Shown here in pieces: positions 25,901 through 39,900 of a DNA stretch of 64,000 bases. Made by a program: the position numbers and the translations under genes. The notes beneath the pieces are model-generated. The model was given only the letters and a program-made list of their open reading frames with translations, was not told where the DNA came from and did not search any database. Positions within the stretch are counted from its first letter, which is position 1, and every line of letters begins with the position of its first letter. Source of the stretch: Mimachlamys varia (taxonomy: Eukaryota; Mollusca; Bivalvia; Pectinida; Pectinidae); contig OX392540.1 in NCBI GenBank assembly GCA_947623455.1, positions 8,945,432 through 9,009,431 on the forward strand, read 5' to 3'.

Positions 25901-28900
25901 GAACACATGAAGTCTGCCAGTCCTGTATTCAGCGTTTCCCTCCTGTCTTGTTTACATGAACACATGTAGTCTGCCAGTCCTGTATTCAGAGTTTCCCTTC
26001 TTTCCTGTATTCAGAGTTTACCTCCTTTCCTGTTTACATGAAAACATGAAGTCTGTCTGTCCTGTATTCAGAGTTTCCCTCCTGTTCTGTTTACATGAAC
26101 ACATGAAGTCTGCCTGTCCTGTATTCAAAGTTTCCCTCCTGTTCTGTTTACATGAACACATGAAGTCTGCCAGTCCTGTATCCAGAGTTTCCCTCCAGTC
26201 CTGTATTCAGACTTTCCCTCCTGTCTTGTTTACATGAACACATGAAGTCTGCCTGTCCTGTATTCAGAGTTTCTCTTCTTTCCTGTATTCAGAGTTTACC
26301 TCCTTTCCTGTTTACATGAAAACATGAAGTCTGTCTGTCCTGTATTCAGAGTTTCCCTCCTGTTCTGTTTACATGAACACATGAAGTCTGCCTGTCCTGT
26401 ATTCAAAGTTTCCCTCCTGTTCTGTTTACATGAACACATGAAGTCTGCCAGTCCTGTATCCTGAGTTTCCCTCCAGTCCTGTATTCAGACTTTCCCTCCT
26501 GTCTTGTTTACATGAACACATGAAGTCTGCCTGTCCTGTATTCAGAGTTTCTCTTCTTTCCTGTATTCAGAGTTTCCCTCCTTTCCTGTTTACATGAAAA
26601 CATGAAGTCTGTCTGTCCTGTATTCAGAGTTTCCCTCTTGTCTTGTTTACATGAACACATGGAGTCTGCCTGTCCTGTATTCAGAGTTTCCCTCCTGTCT
26701 TGTATTCAGAGTTTCCCTCCTGTCCTGTTTAGACGAAAACATTAAGTCTGCCAGTCCTGTATTCAGAGTTTCCCTCCTGTCTTGTATTTAGAGTTTCCCT
26801 CCTGTCCTGTTAACACGAACACATAAAGTCTCTCAGTCCTGTATACAGAGTTTCCATCCTGTCCTGGATTCAGAGTTTCCCTCCTGTCCTGTTTACATGA
26901 ACACATGAAGTCTGCCAGTCCTGTATTCAAAGTTTCCGTCCTGTCCTGTATTCAGAGTTTCCCTCCTGTCCTGTATTCAGAGTTTCCCTTCTGTCCTATT
27001 TACAGGAACACATGGAGTCTGCCTGTCCTGTATTCAGAGTTAACCTCCTTTCCTGTATTCAGAGTTTCCCTCCTTTCCTGTTTACATGAACACATGAAGT
27101 CTGCCAGTCCTGTTTTAAGAGTTTCCCTCCTGTCCTGTTTACATAAACACATGGAGTCTGCCAGTTCTGTATTCAGTTTCCTTCCTGTCCTGTTTACATA
27201 AACACATGGAGTCTGCCAGTTCTGTATTCAGAGTTTCCCTCCTGTCCTGTTCACATGAACACATGAAGTCTGCCTGTCCTGTATTCAAAGTTTCCCTCCT
27301 GTTCTGTTTACATGAACACATGAAGTCTGCCAGTCCTGTATCCAGAGTTTCCCTCCTTTCCTGTATTCAGAGTTTCCCTCCTGTCTTGTTTACATGAACA
27401 CATGAAGTCTGCCTGTCCTGTATTCAGAGTTTCCCTTCTTTCCTGTATTCAGAGTTTACCTCCTTTCCTGTTTACATGAAAACATGAAGTCTGTCTGTCC
27501 TGTATTCAGAGTTTCCCTCCTGTTCTGTTTACATGAACACATGAAGTCTGCCTGTCCTGTATTCAAAGTTTCCCTCCTGTTCTGTTTACATGAACACATG
27601 AAGTCTGCCAGTCCTGTATCCAGAGTTTCCCTCCAGTCCTGTATTCAGACTTTCCCTCCTGTCTTGTTTACATGAACACATGAAGTCTGCCTGTCCTGTA
27701 TTCAGAGTTTCTCTTCTTTCCTGTATTCAGAGTTTCCCTCCTTTCCTGTTTACATGAAAACATGAAGTCTGTCTGTCCTGTATTCAGAGTTTCCCTCTTG
27801 TCTTGTTTACATGAACACATGGAGTCTGCCTGTCCTGTATTCAGAGTTTCCCTCCTGTCTTGTATTCAGAGTTTCCCTCCTGTCCTGTTTAGACGAAAAC
27901 ATTAAGTCTGCCAGTCCTGTATTCAGAGTTTCCCTCCTGTCTTGTATTTAGAGTTTCCCTCCTGTCCTGTTAACACGAACACATAAAGTCTCTCAGTCCT
28001 GTATACAGAGTTTCCATCCTGTCCTGTATTCAGAGTTTCCCTCCTGTCCTGTTTACATGAACACATGAAGTCTGCCAGTCCTGTATTCAAAGTTTCCGTC
28101 CTGTCCTGTATTCAGAGTTTCCCTCCTGTCCTGTATTCAGAGTTTCCCTTCTGTCCTATTTACAGGAACACATGGAGTCTGCCTGTCCTGTATTCAGAGT
28201 TAACCTCCTTTCCTGTATTCAGAGTTTCCCTCCTTTCCTGTTTACATGAACACATGAAGTCTGCCAGTCCTGTTTTAAGAGTTTCCCTCCTGTCCTGTTT
28301 ACATAAACACATGGAGTCTGCCAGTTCTGTATTCAGTTTCCTTCCTGTCCTGTTTACATAAACACATGGAGTCTGCCAGTTCTGTATTCAGAGTTTCCCT
28401 CCTGTCCTGTTCACATGAACACATGGAGTCTGCCTGTCCTGTATTCAAAGTTTCCCTCCTGTTCTGTTGACATGAACACATGAAGTCTGCCAGTCCTGTA
28501 TTCAGAGTTTCCCTCCTTTCCTGTTTACATGAAAACATGAAGTCTGTCTGTTCTGTATTCAGAGTTTCCCTCTTGTCTTGTTTACATGAACACATGGAGT
28601 CTGCCTGTCCTGTATTCAGAGTTTCCCTCCTGTCTTGTATTCAGAGTTTCCCTCCTGTCCTGTTTAGACGAACACATTAAGTCTGCCAGTCCTGTATTCA
28701 AAGTTTACCTCCTGTCCTGTATTCAGAATTTCCCTCCTGTACTGTTTACATGAACAAATGAAGTCTGCCAGTCCTGTATTCCAAGTTTCCGTCCTGTCCT
28801 GTATTCAGAGTTTCCCTCCTGTCCTGTTTACACGAACACATTAAGTCTGCCAGTCCTGTATTCAGAGTTTCCCTCCTGTCCTGTATTCAGAGTTTCCCTC

Positions 28901-31029
28901 CTGTCCTGTTTACAGGAACACATGAAGTCTGCCAGTCCTGTATTCAGAGTTTCCCTTCTGTCCTGTTTAAATGAACACATGAAGTCTGCTTGTCCTGTAC
29001 TCAGAGTTTCCCTCCTGTACTGTATTTAGAGTTTCCCTCCTTTCCTGTTTATATGATCACATGAAGTCTGCCTGTCCTGTATTCAGAGTTTCCCTCTTGT
29101 TCTGTTTACACGAACACATGAAGTCTGCCAGTCCTGTATTCAGTGTTTCCCTCCTGTCCTGTTTACATGAACACATGGAGTCTGCCTGTCCTGTATTCAA
29201 AGTTTCCCTCCTGTTCTGTTGACATGAACACATGAAGTCTGCCAGTCCGGTATTCAGCGTTTCCCTCCTGTCTTGTTTACATGAACACATGTAGTCTGCC
29301 TGTCCTGTATTCAGAGTTTCCCTTCTTTCCTGTATTCAGAGTTTACCTCCTTTCCTGTTTACATGAAAACATGAAGTCTGTCTGTCCTGTATTCAGAGTT
29401 TCCCTCCTGTTCTGTTTACATGAACACATGAAGTCTGCCTGTCCTGTATTCAAAGTTTCCCTCCTGTTCTGTTTACATGAACACATGAAGTCTGCCAGTC
29501 CTGTATCCAGAGTTTCCCTCCAGTCCTGTATTCAGACTTTCCCTCCTGTCTTGTTTACATGAACACATGAAGTCTGCCTGTCCTGTATTCAGAGTTTCTC
29601 TTCTTTCCTGTATTCAGAGTTTACCTCCTTTCCTGTTTACATGAAAACATGAAGTCTGTCTGTCCTGTATTCAGAGTTTCCCTCCTGTTCTGTTTACATG
29701 AACACATGAAGTCTGCCTGTCCTGTATTCAAAGTTTCCCTCCTGTTCTGTTTACATGAACACATGAAGTCTGCCAGTCCTGTATCCAGAGTTTCCCTCCA
29801 GTCCTGTATTCAGACTTTCCCTCCTGTCTTGTTTACATGAACACATGAAGTCTGCCTGTCCTGTATTCAGAGTTTCTCTTCTTTCCTGTATTCAGAGTTT
29901 CCCTCCTTTCCTGTTTACATGAACACATGGAGTCTGCCTGTCCTGTATTCAGAGTTTCCCTCCTGTCTTGTATTCAGAGTTTCCCTCCTGTCCTGTTTAG
30001 ACGAAAACATTAAGTCTGCCAGTCCTGTATTCAGAGTTTCCCTCCTGTCTTGTATTTAGAGTTTCCCTCCTGTCCTGTTAACACGAACACATAAAGTCTC
30101 TCAGTCCTGTATACATAGTTTCCATCCTGTCCTGTATTCAGAGTTTCCCTCCTGTCCTGTTTACATGAACACATGAAGTCTGCCAGTCCTGTATTCAAAG
30201 TTTCCGTCCTGTCCTGTATTCAGAGTTTCCCTCCTGTCCTGTATTCAGAGTTTCCCTTCTGTCCTATTTACAGGAACACATGGAGTCTGCCTGTCCTGTA
30301 TTCAGAGTTAACCTCCTTTCCTGTATTCAGAGTTTCCCTCCTTTCCTGTTTACATGAACACATGAAGTCTGCCAGTCCTGTTTTAAGAGTTTCCCTCCTG
30401 TCCTGTTTACATAAACACATGGAGTCTGCCAGTTCTGTATTCAGTTTCCTTCCTGTCCTGTTTACATAAACACATGGAGTCTGCCAGTTCTGTATTCAGA
30501 GTTTCCCTCCTGTCCTGTTCACATGAACACATGGAGTCTGCCTGTCCTGTATTCAAAGTTTCCCTCCTGTTCTGTTGACATGAACACATGAAGTCTGCCA
30601 GTCCTGTATTCAGAGTTTCCCTCCTTTCCTGTTTACATGAACACATGGAGTCTGCCTGTCCTGTATTCAGAGTTTCCCTCCTGTCTTGTATTCAGAGTTT
30701 CCCTCCTGTCCTGTTTAGACGAACACATTAAGTCTGCCAGTCCTGTATTCAAAGTTTACCTCCTGTCCTGTATTCAGAATTTCCCTCCTGTCCTGTTTAC
30801 ATGAACAAATGAAGTCTGCCAGTCCTGTATTCCAAGTTTCCGTCCTGTCCTGTATTCAGAGTTTCCCTCCTGTCCTGTTTACACGAACACATTAAGTCTG
30901 CCAGTCCTGTATTCAGAGTTTCCCTCCTGTCCTGTATTCAGAGTTTCCCTCCTGTCCTGTTTACAGGAACACATGAAGTCTGCCAGTCCTGTATTCAGAG
31001 TTTCCCTCCTGTCCTGTTTAAATGAACAC

Positions 31030-34000
31030 ATGAAGTCTGCTTGTCCTGTATTCAGAGTTACCCTCCTGTACTGTATTCAGAGTTTCCCTCCTTTCCTGTT
31101 TATATGATCACATGAAGTCTGCCTGTCCTGTATTCAGAGTTTCCCTCTTGTTCTGTTTACACGAACACATGAAGTCTGCCAGTCCTGTATTCAGTGTTTC
31201 CCTCCTGTCCTGTTTACATGAACACATGAAGTCTGCCTGTCCTGTATTCAAAGTTTCCCTCCTGTTCTGTTTACATGAACACATGAAGTCTGCTAGTCCT
31301 GTATTCAGCGTTTCCCTCCTGTCTTGTTTACATGAACACATGTAGTCTGCCTGTCCTGTATTCAGAGTTTCCCTTCTTTCCTGTATTCAGAGTTTACCTC
31401 CTTTCCTGTTTACATGAAAACATGAAGTCTGTCTGTCCTGTATTCAGAGTTTCCCTCCTGTTCTGTTTACATGAACACATGAAGTCTGCCTGTCCTGTAT
31501 TCAAAGTTTCCCTCCTGTTCTGTTTACACGAACACATGAAGTCTGCCAGTCCTGTATCCAGAGTTTCCCTCCAGTCCTGTATTCAGACTTTCCCTCCTGT
31601 CTTGTTTACATGAACACATGAAGTCTGCCTGTCCTGTATTCAGAGTTTCTCTTCTTTCCTGTATTCAGAGTTTCCCTCCTTTCCTGTTTACATGAAAACA
31701 TGAAGTCTGTCTGTCCTGTATTCAGAGTTTCCCTCTTGTCTTTTTTACATGAACACATGGAGTCTGCCTGTCCTGTATTCAGAGTTTCCCTCCTGTCTTG
31801 TATTCAGAGTTTCCCTCCTGTCCTGTTTAGACGAAAACATTAAGTCTGCCAGTCCTGTATTCAGAGTTTCCCTCCTGTCTTGTATTTAGAGTTTCCCTCC
31901 TGTCCTGTTAACACGAACACATAAAGTCTCTCAGTCCTGTATACAGAGTTTCCATCCTGTCCTGTATTCAGAGTTTCCCTCCTGTCCTGTTTACATGAAC
32001 ACATGAAGTCTGCCAGTCCTGTATTCAAAGTTTCCGTCCTGTCCTGTATTCAGAGTTTCCCTCCTGTCCTGTATTCAGAGTTTCCCTTCTGTCCTATTTA
32101 CAGGAACACATGGAGTCTGCCTGTCCTGTATTCAGAGTTAACCTCCTTTCCTGTATTCAGAGTTTCCCTCCTGTCCTGTTTACATAAACACATGGAGTCT
32201 GCCAGTTCTGTATTCAGTTTCCTTTCTGTCCTGTTTACATAAACACATGGAGTCTGCCAGTTCTGTATTCAGAGTTTCCCTCCTGTCCTATTCACATGAA
32301 CACATGGAGTCTGCCTGTCCTGTATTCAAAGTTTCCCCCCTGTTCTGTTGACATGAACACATGAAGTCTGCCAGTCCTGTATTCAGCGTTTCCCTCCTGT
32401 CTTGTTTACATGAACACATGAAGTCTGCCTGTCCTGTATTCAGAGTTTCTCTTCTTTCCTGTATTCAGAGTTTACCTCCTTTCCTGTTTACATGAAAACA
32501 TGAAGTCTGTCTGTCCTGTATTCAGAGTTTCCCTCCTGTTCTGTTTACATGAACACATGAAGTCTGCCTGTCCTGTATTCAAAGTTTCCCTCCTGTTCTG
32601 TTTACATGAACACATGAAGTCTGCCAGTCCTGTATCCAGAGTTTCCCTCCAGTCCTGTATTCAGACTTTCCCTCCTGTCCTGTTCACATGAACACATGGA
32701 GTCTGCCTGTCCTGTATTCAAAGTTTCCCCCCTGTTCTGTTGACATGAACACATGAAGTCTGCCAGTCCTGTATTCAGCGTTTCCCTCCTGTCTTGTTTA
32801 CATGAACACATGTAGTCTGCCTGTCCTGTATTCAGAGTTTCCCTTCTTTCCTGTATTCAGAGTTTCCCTCCTTTCCTGTTTACATGAACACATTAAGTCT
32901 GCCAGTCCTGTATTCAGTGTTTCCCTCCTGTCCTGTATTCAGAGTTTCCCTCCTGTCCTGTTTACAGGAACACATGAAGTCTGCCTGTCCTGTATTCAGG
33001 GTTTCCCTCCTGTCCTGTTTAAATGAACACATGAAGTCTGCTTGTCCTGTATTCAGAGTTTCCCTCCTGTACTGTATTCAGAGTTTCCCTCCTTTCCTGT
33101 TTATATGATCACATGAAGTCTGCCTGTCCTGTATTCAGAGTTTCCCTCTTGTTCTGTTTACATGAACACATGAAGTCTGCCAGTCCTGTATTCAGTGTTT
33201 CCCTCCTGTCCTGTTTACATGAACACATGGAGTCTGCCTGTCCTGTATTCAAAGTTTCCCTTCTTTCCTGTATTCAGAGTTTACCTCCTTTCCTGTTTAC
33301 ATGAAAACATGAAGTCTGTCTGTCCTGTATTCAGAGTTTCCCTCCTGTTCTGTTTACATGAACACATGAAGTCTGCCTGTCCTGTATTCAAAGTTTCCCT
33401 CCTGTTCTGTTTACATGAACACATGAAGTCTGCCAGTCCTGTATCCAGAGTTTCCCTCCAGTCCTGTATTCAGACTTTCCCTCCTGTCTTGTTTACATGA
33501 ACACATGAAGTCTGCCTGTCCTGTATTCAGAGTTTCTCTTCTTTCTTGTATTCAGAGTTTCCCTCCTTTCCTGTTTACATGAAAACATGAAGTCTGTCTG
33601 TCCTGTATTCAGAGTTTCCCTCTTGTCTTGTTTACATGAACACATGGAGTCTGCCTGTCCTGTATTCAGAGTTTCCCTCCTGTCTTGTATTCAGAGTTTC
33701 CCTCCTGTCCTGTTTAGACGAAAACATTTAGTCTGCCAGTCCTGTATTCAAAGTTTCCCTCCTGTCTTGTATTTAGAGTTTCCCTCCTGTCCTGTTAACA
33801 CGAACACATAAAGTCTCTCAGTCCTGTATACAGAGTTTCCATTCTGTCCTGTATTCAGAGTTTCCCTCCTGTCCTGTTTACATGAACACATGAAGTCTGC
33901 CAGTCCTGTATTCAAAGTTTCCGTCCTGTCCTGTATTCAGAGTTTCCCTCCTGTCCTGTATTCAGAGTTTCCCTTCTGTCCTATTTACAGGAACACATGG

Positions 34001-36743
34001 AGTCTGCCTGACCTGTATTCAGAGTTAACCTCCTTTCCTGTATTCAGAGTTTCCCTCCTTTCCTGTTTACATGAACACATGAAGTCTGCCAGTCCTGTTT
34101 TAAGAGTTTCCCTCCTGTCCTGTTTACATAAACACATGGAGTCTGCCAGTTCTGTATTCAGTTTCCTTCCTGTCCTGTTTACATAAACACATGGAGTCTG
34201 CCAGTTCTGTATTCAGAGTTTCCCTCCTGTCCTGTTCACATGAACACATGGAGTCTGCCTGTCCTGTATTCAAAGTTTCCCCCCTGTTCTGTTGACATGA
34301 ACACATGAAGTCTGCCAGTCCTGTATTCAGCGTTTCCCTCCTGTCTTGTTTACATGAACACATGTAGTCTGCCTGTCCTGTATTCAGAGTTTCCCTTCTT
34401 TCCTGTATTCAGAGTTTCCCTCCTTTCCTGTTTAAATGAACACATGAAGTCTGCTTGTCCTGTATTCAGAGTTTCCCTCCTGTACTGTATTCAGAGTTTC
34501 CCTCCTTTCCTGTTTATATGATCACATGAAGTCTGCCTGTCCTGTATTCAGAGTTTCCCTCTTGTTCTGTTTACATGAACACATGAAGTCTGCCAGTCCT
34601 GTATTCAGTGTTTCCCTCCTGTCCTGTTTACATGAACACATGGAGTCTGCCTGTCCTGTATTCAAAGTTTCCCTCCTGTTCTGTTGACATGAACACATGA
34701 AGTCTGCCAGTCCTGTATTCAGCGTTTCCCTCCTGTCTTGTTTACATGAACACATGTAGTCTGCCTGTCCTGTATTCAGAGTTTCCCTTCTTTCCTGTAT
34801 TCAGAGTTTACCTCCTTTCCTGTTTACATGAAAACATGAAGTCTGTCTGTCCTGTATTCAGAGTTTTTCCTGTTCTGTTTACATGAATACATGAAGTCTG
34901 CCTGTCCTGTATTCAAAGTTTCCCTCCTGTTCTGTTTACATGAACACATGAAGTCTGCCAGTCCTGTATCCAGAGTTTCCCTCCAGTCCTGTATTCAGAC
35001 TTTCCCTCCTGTCTTGTTTACATGAACACATGAAGTCTGCCTGTCCTGTATTCAGAGTTTCTCTTCTTTCCTGTATTCAGAGTTTACCTCCTTTCCTGTT
35101 TACATGAAAACATGAAGTCTGTCTGTCCTGTATTCAGAGTTTTTCCTGTTCTGTTTACATGAATACATGAAGTCTGCCTGTCCTGTATTCAAAGTTTCCC
35201 TCCTGTTCTGTTTACATGAACACATGAAGTCTGCCAGTCCTGTATCCAGAGTTTCCCTCCAGTCCTGTATTCAGACTTTCCCTCCTGTCTTGTTTACATG
35301 AACACATGAAGTCTGCCTGTCCTGTATTCAGAGTTTCTCTTCTTTCCTGTATTCAGAGTTTCCCTCCTTTCCTGTTTACATGAAAACATGAAGTCTGTCT
35401 GTCCTGTATTCAGAGTTTCCCTCTTGTCTTGTTTACATGAACACATGGAGTCTGCCTGTCCTGTATTCAGAGTTTCCCTCCTGTCTTGTATTCAGAGTTT
35501 CCCTCCTGTCCTGTTTAGACGAAAACATTAAGTCTGCCAGTCCTGTATTCAAAGTTTCACTCCTGTCTTGTATTTAGAGTTTCCCTCCTGTCCTGTTAAC
35601 ACGAACACATAAAGTCTCTCAGTCCTGTATACAGAGTTTCCATCCTGTCCTGTATTCAGAGTTTCCCTCCTGTCCTGTTTACATGAACACATGAAGTCTG
35701 CCAGTCCTGTATTCAAAGTTTCCGTCCTGTCCTGTATTCAGAGTTTCCCTCCTGTCCTGTATTCAGAGTTTCCCTCCTGTCCTATTTACAGGAACACATG
35801 GAGTCTGCCTGTCCTGTATTCAGAGTTAACCTCCTTTCCTGTATTCAGAGTTTCCCTCCTTTCCTGTTTACATGAACACATGAAGTCTGCCAGTCCTGTT
35901 TTAAGAGTTTCCCTCCTGTCCTGTTTACATAAACACATGGAGTCTGCCAGTTCTGTATTCAGTTTCCTTCCTGTCCTGTTTACATAAACACATGGAGTCT
36001 GCCAGTTCTGTATTCAGAGTTTCCCTCCTGTCCTGTTCACATGAACACATGGAGTCTGCCTGTCCAGTATTCAAAGTTTCCCTCCTGTTCTGTTGACATG
36101 AACACATGAAGTCTGCCAGTCCTGTATTCAGCGTTTCCCTCCTGTCTTGTTTACATGAACACATGAAGTCTGCCTGTCCTGTATTCAGAGTTTCCCTTCT
36201 TTCCTGTATTCAGAGTTTACCTCCTTTCCTGTTTACATGAAAACATGAAGTCTGTCTGTCCTGTATTCAGAGTTTCCCTCCTGTTCTGTTTACATGAACA
36301 CATGAAGTCTGCCTGTCCTGTATTCAAAGTTTCCCTCCTGTTCTGTTTACATGAACACATGAAGTCTGCCAGTCCTGTATCCAGAGTTTCCCTTCAGTCC
36401 TGTATTCAGACTTTCCCTCCTGTCTTGTTTACATGAACACATGAAGTCTGCCTGTCATGTATTCAAAGTTTCCCTCCTGTTCTGTTTACATGAACACATG
36501 AAGTCTGCCAGTCCTGTATGCAGAGTTTCTCTTCTTTCCTGTATTCAGAGTTTCCCTCCTTTCCTGTTTACATGAAAACATGAAGTCTGTCTGTTCTGTA
36601 TTCAGAGTTTCCCTCTTGTCTTGTTTACATGAACACATGGAGTCTGCCTGTCCTGTATTCAGAGTTTCCCTCCTGTCTTGTATTCAGAGTTTCCCTCCTG
36701 TCCTGTTTAGACGAACACATTAAGTCTGCCAGTCCTGTATTCA
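31030..36743. repeat. 5.9-kb segmental duplication, left copy
   Basis: This block is repeated immediately to the right (about 36,950-42,623). Offsets are 5,910 bp up to about 32,880, then 6,156, then 5,880 after about 35,100. The two steps are a 246-bp difference (three 57-bp modules plus three S) and a 276-bp local duplication present only here (34,861 repeated at 35,137). Shared private variants include TGCTAGTCC (31,292; 37,202), CTTTTTTACAT (31,741; 37,651), GCCTGACCTG (34,007; 40,163) and TGTCCAGTAT (36,061; 41,941). By eye only a handful of substitutions separate the copies. Confidence 0.9.
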
Positions 36744-36949
36744 AAGTTTACCTCCTGTCCTGTATTCAGAATTTCCCTCCTGTCCTGTTTACATGAACAA
36801 ATGAAGTCTGCCAGTCCTGTATTCCAAGTTTCCGTCCTGTCCTGGATTCAGAGTTTCCCTCCTGTCCTGTTTACACGAACACATTAAGTCTGCCAGTCCT
36901 GTATTCAGAGTTTCCCTCCTGTCCTGTATTCAGAGTTTCCCTCCTGTCC

Positions 36950-39900
36950 TGTTTAAATGAACACATGAAGTCTGCTTGTCCTGTATTCAGAGTTTCCCTC
37001 CTTTCCTGTTTATATGATCACATGAAGTCTGCCTGTCCTGTATTCAGAGTTTCCCTCTTGTTCTGTTTACACGAACACATGAAGTCTGCCAGTCCTGTAT
37101 TCAGTGTTTCCCTCCTGTCCTGTTTACATGAACACATGAAGTCTGCCTGTCCTGTATTCAAAGTTTCCCTCCTGTTCTGTTTACATGAACACATGAAGTC
37201 TGCTAGTCCTGTATTCAGCGTTTCCCTCCTGTCTTGTTTACATGAACACATGTAGTCTGCCTGTCCTGTATTCAGAGTTTCCCTTCTTTCCTGTATTCAG
37301 AGTTTACCTCCTTTCCTGTTTACATGAAAACATGAAGTCTGTCTGTCCTGTATTCAGAGTTTCCCTCCTGTTCTGTTTACATGAACACATGAAGTCTGCC
37401 TGTCCTGTATTCAAAGTTTCCCTCCTGTTCTGTTTACACGAACACATGAAGTCTGCCAGTCCTGTATCCAGAGTTTCCCTCCAGTCCTGTATTCAGACTT
37501 TCCCTCCTGTCTTGTTTACATGAACACATGAAGTCTGCCTGTCCTGTATTCAGAGTTTCTCTTCTTTCCTGTATTCAGAGTTTCCCTCCTTTCCTGTTTA
37601 CATGAAAACATGAAGTCTGTCTGTCCTGTATTCAGAGTTTCCCTCTTGTCTTTTTTACATGAACACATGGAGTCTGCCTGTCCTGTATTCAGAGTTTCCC
37701 TCCTGTCTTGTATTCAGAGTTTCCCTCCTGTCCTGTTTAGACGAAAACATTAAGTCTGCCAGTCCTGTATTCAGAGTTTCCCTCCTGTCTTGTATTTAGA
37801 GTTTCCCTCCTGTCCTGTTAACACGAACACATAAAGTCTCTCAGTCCTGTATACAGAGTTTCCATCCTGTCCTGTATTCAGAGTTTCCCTCCTGTCCTGT
37901 TTACATGAACACATGAAGTCTGCCAGTCCTGTATTCAAAGTTTCCGTCCTGTCCTGTATTCAGAGTTTCCCTCCTGTCCTGTATTCAGAGTTTCCCTTCT
38001 GTCCTATTTACAGGAACACATGGAGTCTGCCTGTCCTGTATTCAGAGTTAACCTCCTTTCCTGTATTCAGAGTTTCCCTCCTGTCCTGTTTACATAAACA
38101 CATGGAGTCTGCCAGTTCTGTATTCAGTTTCCTTTCTGTCCTGTTTACATAAACACATGGAGTCTGCCAGTTCTGTATTCAGAGTTTCCCTCCTGTCCTG
38201 TTCACATGAACACATGGAGTCTGCCTGTCCTGTATTCAAAGTTTCCCCCCTGTTCTGTTGACATGAACACATGAAGTCTGCCAGTCCTGTATTCAGCGTT
38301 TCCCTCCTGTCTTGTTTACATGAACACATGAAGTCTGCCTGTCCTGTATTCAGAGTTTCTCTTCTTTCCTGTATTCAGAGTTTACCTCCTTTCCTGTTTA
38401 CATGAAAACATGAAGTCTGTCTGTCCTGTATTCAGAGTTTCCCTCCTGTTCTGTTTACATGAACACATGAAGTCTGCCTGTCCTGTATTCAAAGTTTCCC
38501 TCCTGTTCTGTTTACATGAACACATGAAGTCTGCCAGTCCTGTATCCAGAGTTTCCCTCCAGTCCTGTATTCAGACTTTCCCTCCTGTCCTGTTCACATG
38601 AACACATGGAGTTTGCCTGTCCTGTATTCAAAGTTTCCCCCCTGTTCTGTTGACATGAACACATGAAGTCTGCCAGTCCTGTATTCAGCGTTTCCCTCCT
38701 GTCTTGTTTACATGAACACATGTAGTCTGCCTGTCCTGTATTCAGAGTTTCCCTTCTTTCCTGTATTCAGAGTTTCCCTCCTTTCCTGTTTACATGAACA
38801 CATGGAGTCTGCCTGTCCTGTATTCAGAGTTTCCCTCCTGTCTTGTATTCAGAATTTCCCTCCTGTCCTGTTTAGACGAACACATTAAGTCTGCCAGTCC
38901 TGTATTCAAAGTTTACCTCCTGTCCTGTATTCAGAATTTCCCTCCTGTCCTGTTTACATGAACAAATGAAGTCTGCCAGTCCTGTATTCCAAGTTTCCGT
39001 CCTGTCCTGTATTCAGAGTTTCCCTCCTGTCCTGTTTACACGAACACATTAAGTCTGCCAGTCCTGTATTCAGTGTTTCCCTCCTGTCCTGTATTCAGAG
39101 TTTCCCTCCTGTCCTGTTTACAGGAACACATGAAGTCTGCCTGTCCTGTATTCAGGGTTTCCCTCCTGTCCTGTTTAAATGAACACATGAAGTCTGCTTG
39201 TCCTGTATTCAGAGTTTCCCTCCTGTACTGTATTCAGAGTTTCCCTCCTTTCCTGTTTATATGATCACATGAAGTCTGCCTGTCCTGTATTCAGAGTTTC
39301 CCTCTTGTTCTGTTTACATGAACACATGAAGTCTGCCAGTCCTGTATTCAGTGTTTCCCTCCTGTCCTGTTTACATGAACACATGGAGTCTGCCTGTCCT
39401 GTATTCAAAGTTTCCCTTCTTTCCTGTATTCAGAGTTTACCTCCTTTCCTGTTTACATGAAAACATGAAGTCTGTCTGTCCTGTATTCAGAGTTTCCCTC
39501 CTGTTCTGTTTACATGAACACATGAAGTCTGCCTGTCCTGTATTCAAAGTTTCCCTCCTGTTCTGTTTACATGAACACATGAAGTCTGCCAGTCCTGTAT
39601 CCAGAGTTTCCCTCCAGTCCTGTATTCAGACTTTCCCTCCTGTCTTGTTTACATGAACACATGAAGTCTGCCTGTCCTGTATTCAGAGTTTCTCTTCTTT
39701 CTTGTATTCAGAGTTTCCCTCCTTTCCTGTTTACATGAAAACATGAAGTCTGTCTGTCCTGTATTCAGAGTTTCCCTCTTGTCTTGTTTACATGAACACA
39801 TGGAGTCTGCCTGTCCTGTATTCAGAGTTTCCCTCCTGTCTTGTATTCAGAGTTTCCCTCCTGTCCTGTTTAGACGAAAACATTTAGTCTGCCAGTCCTG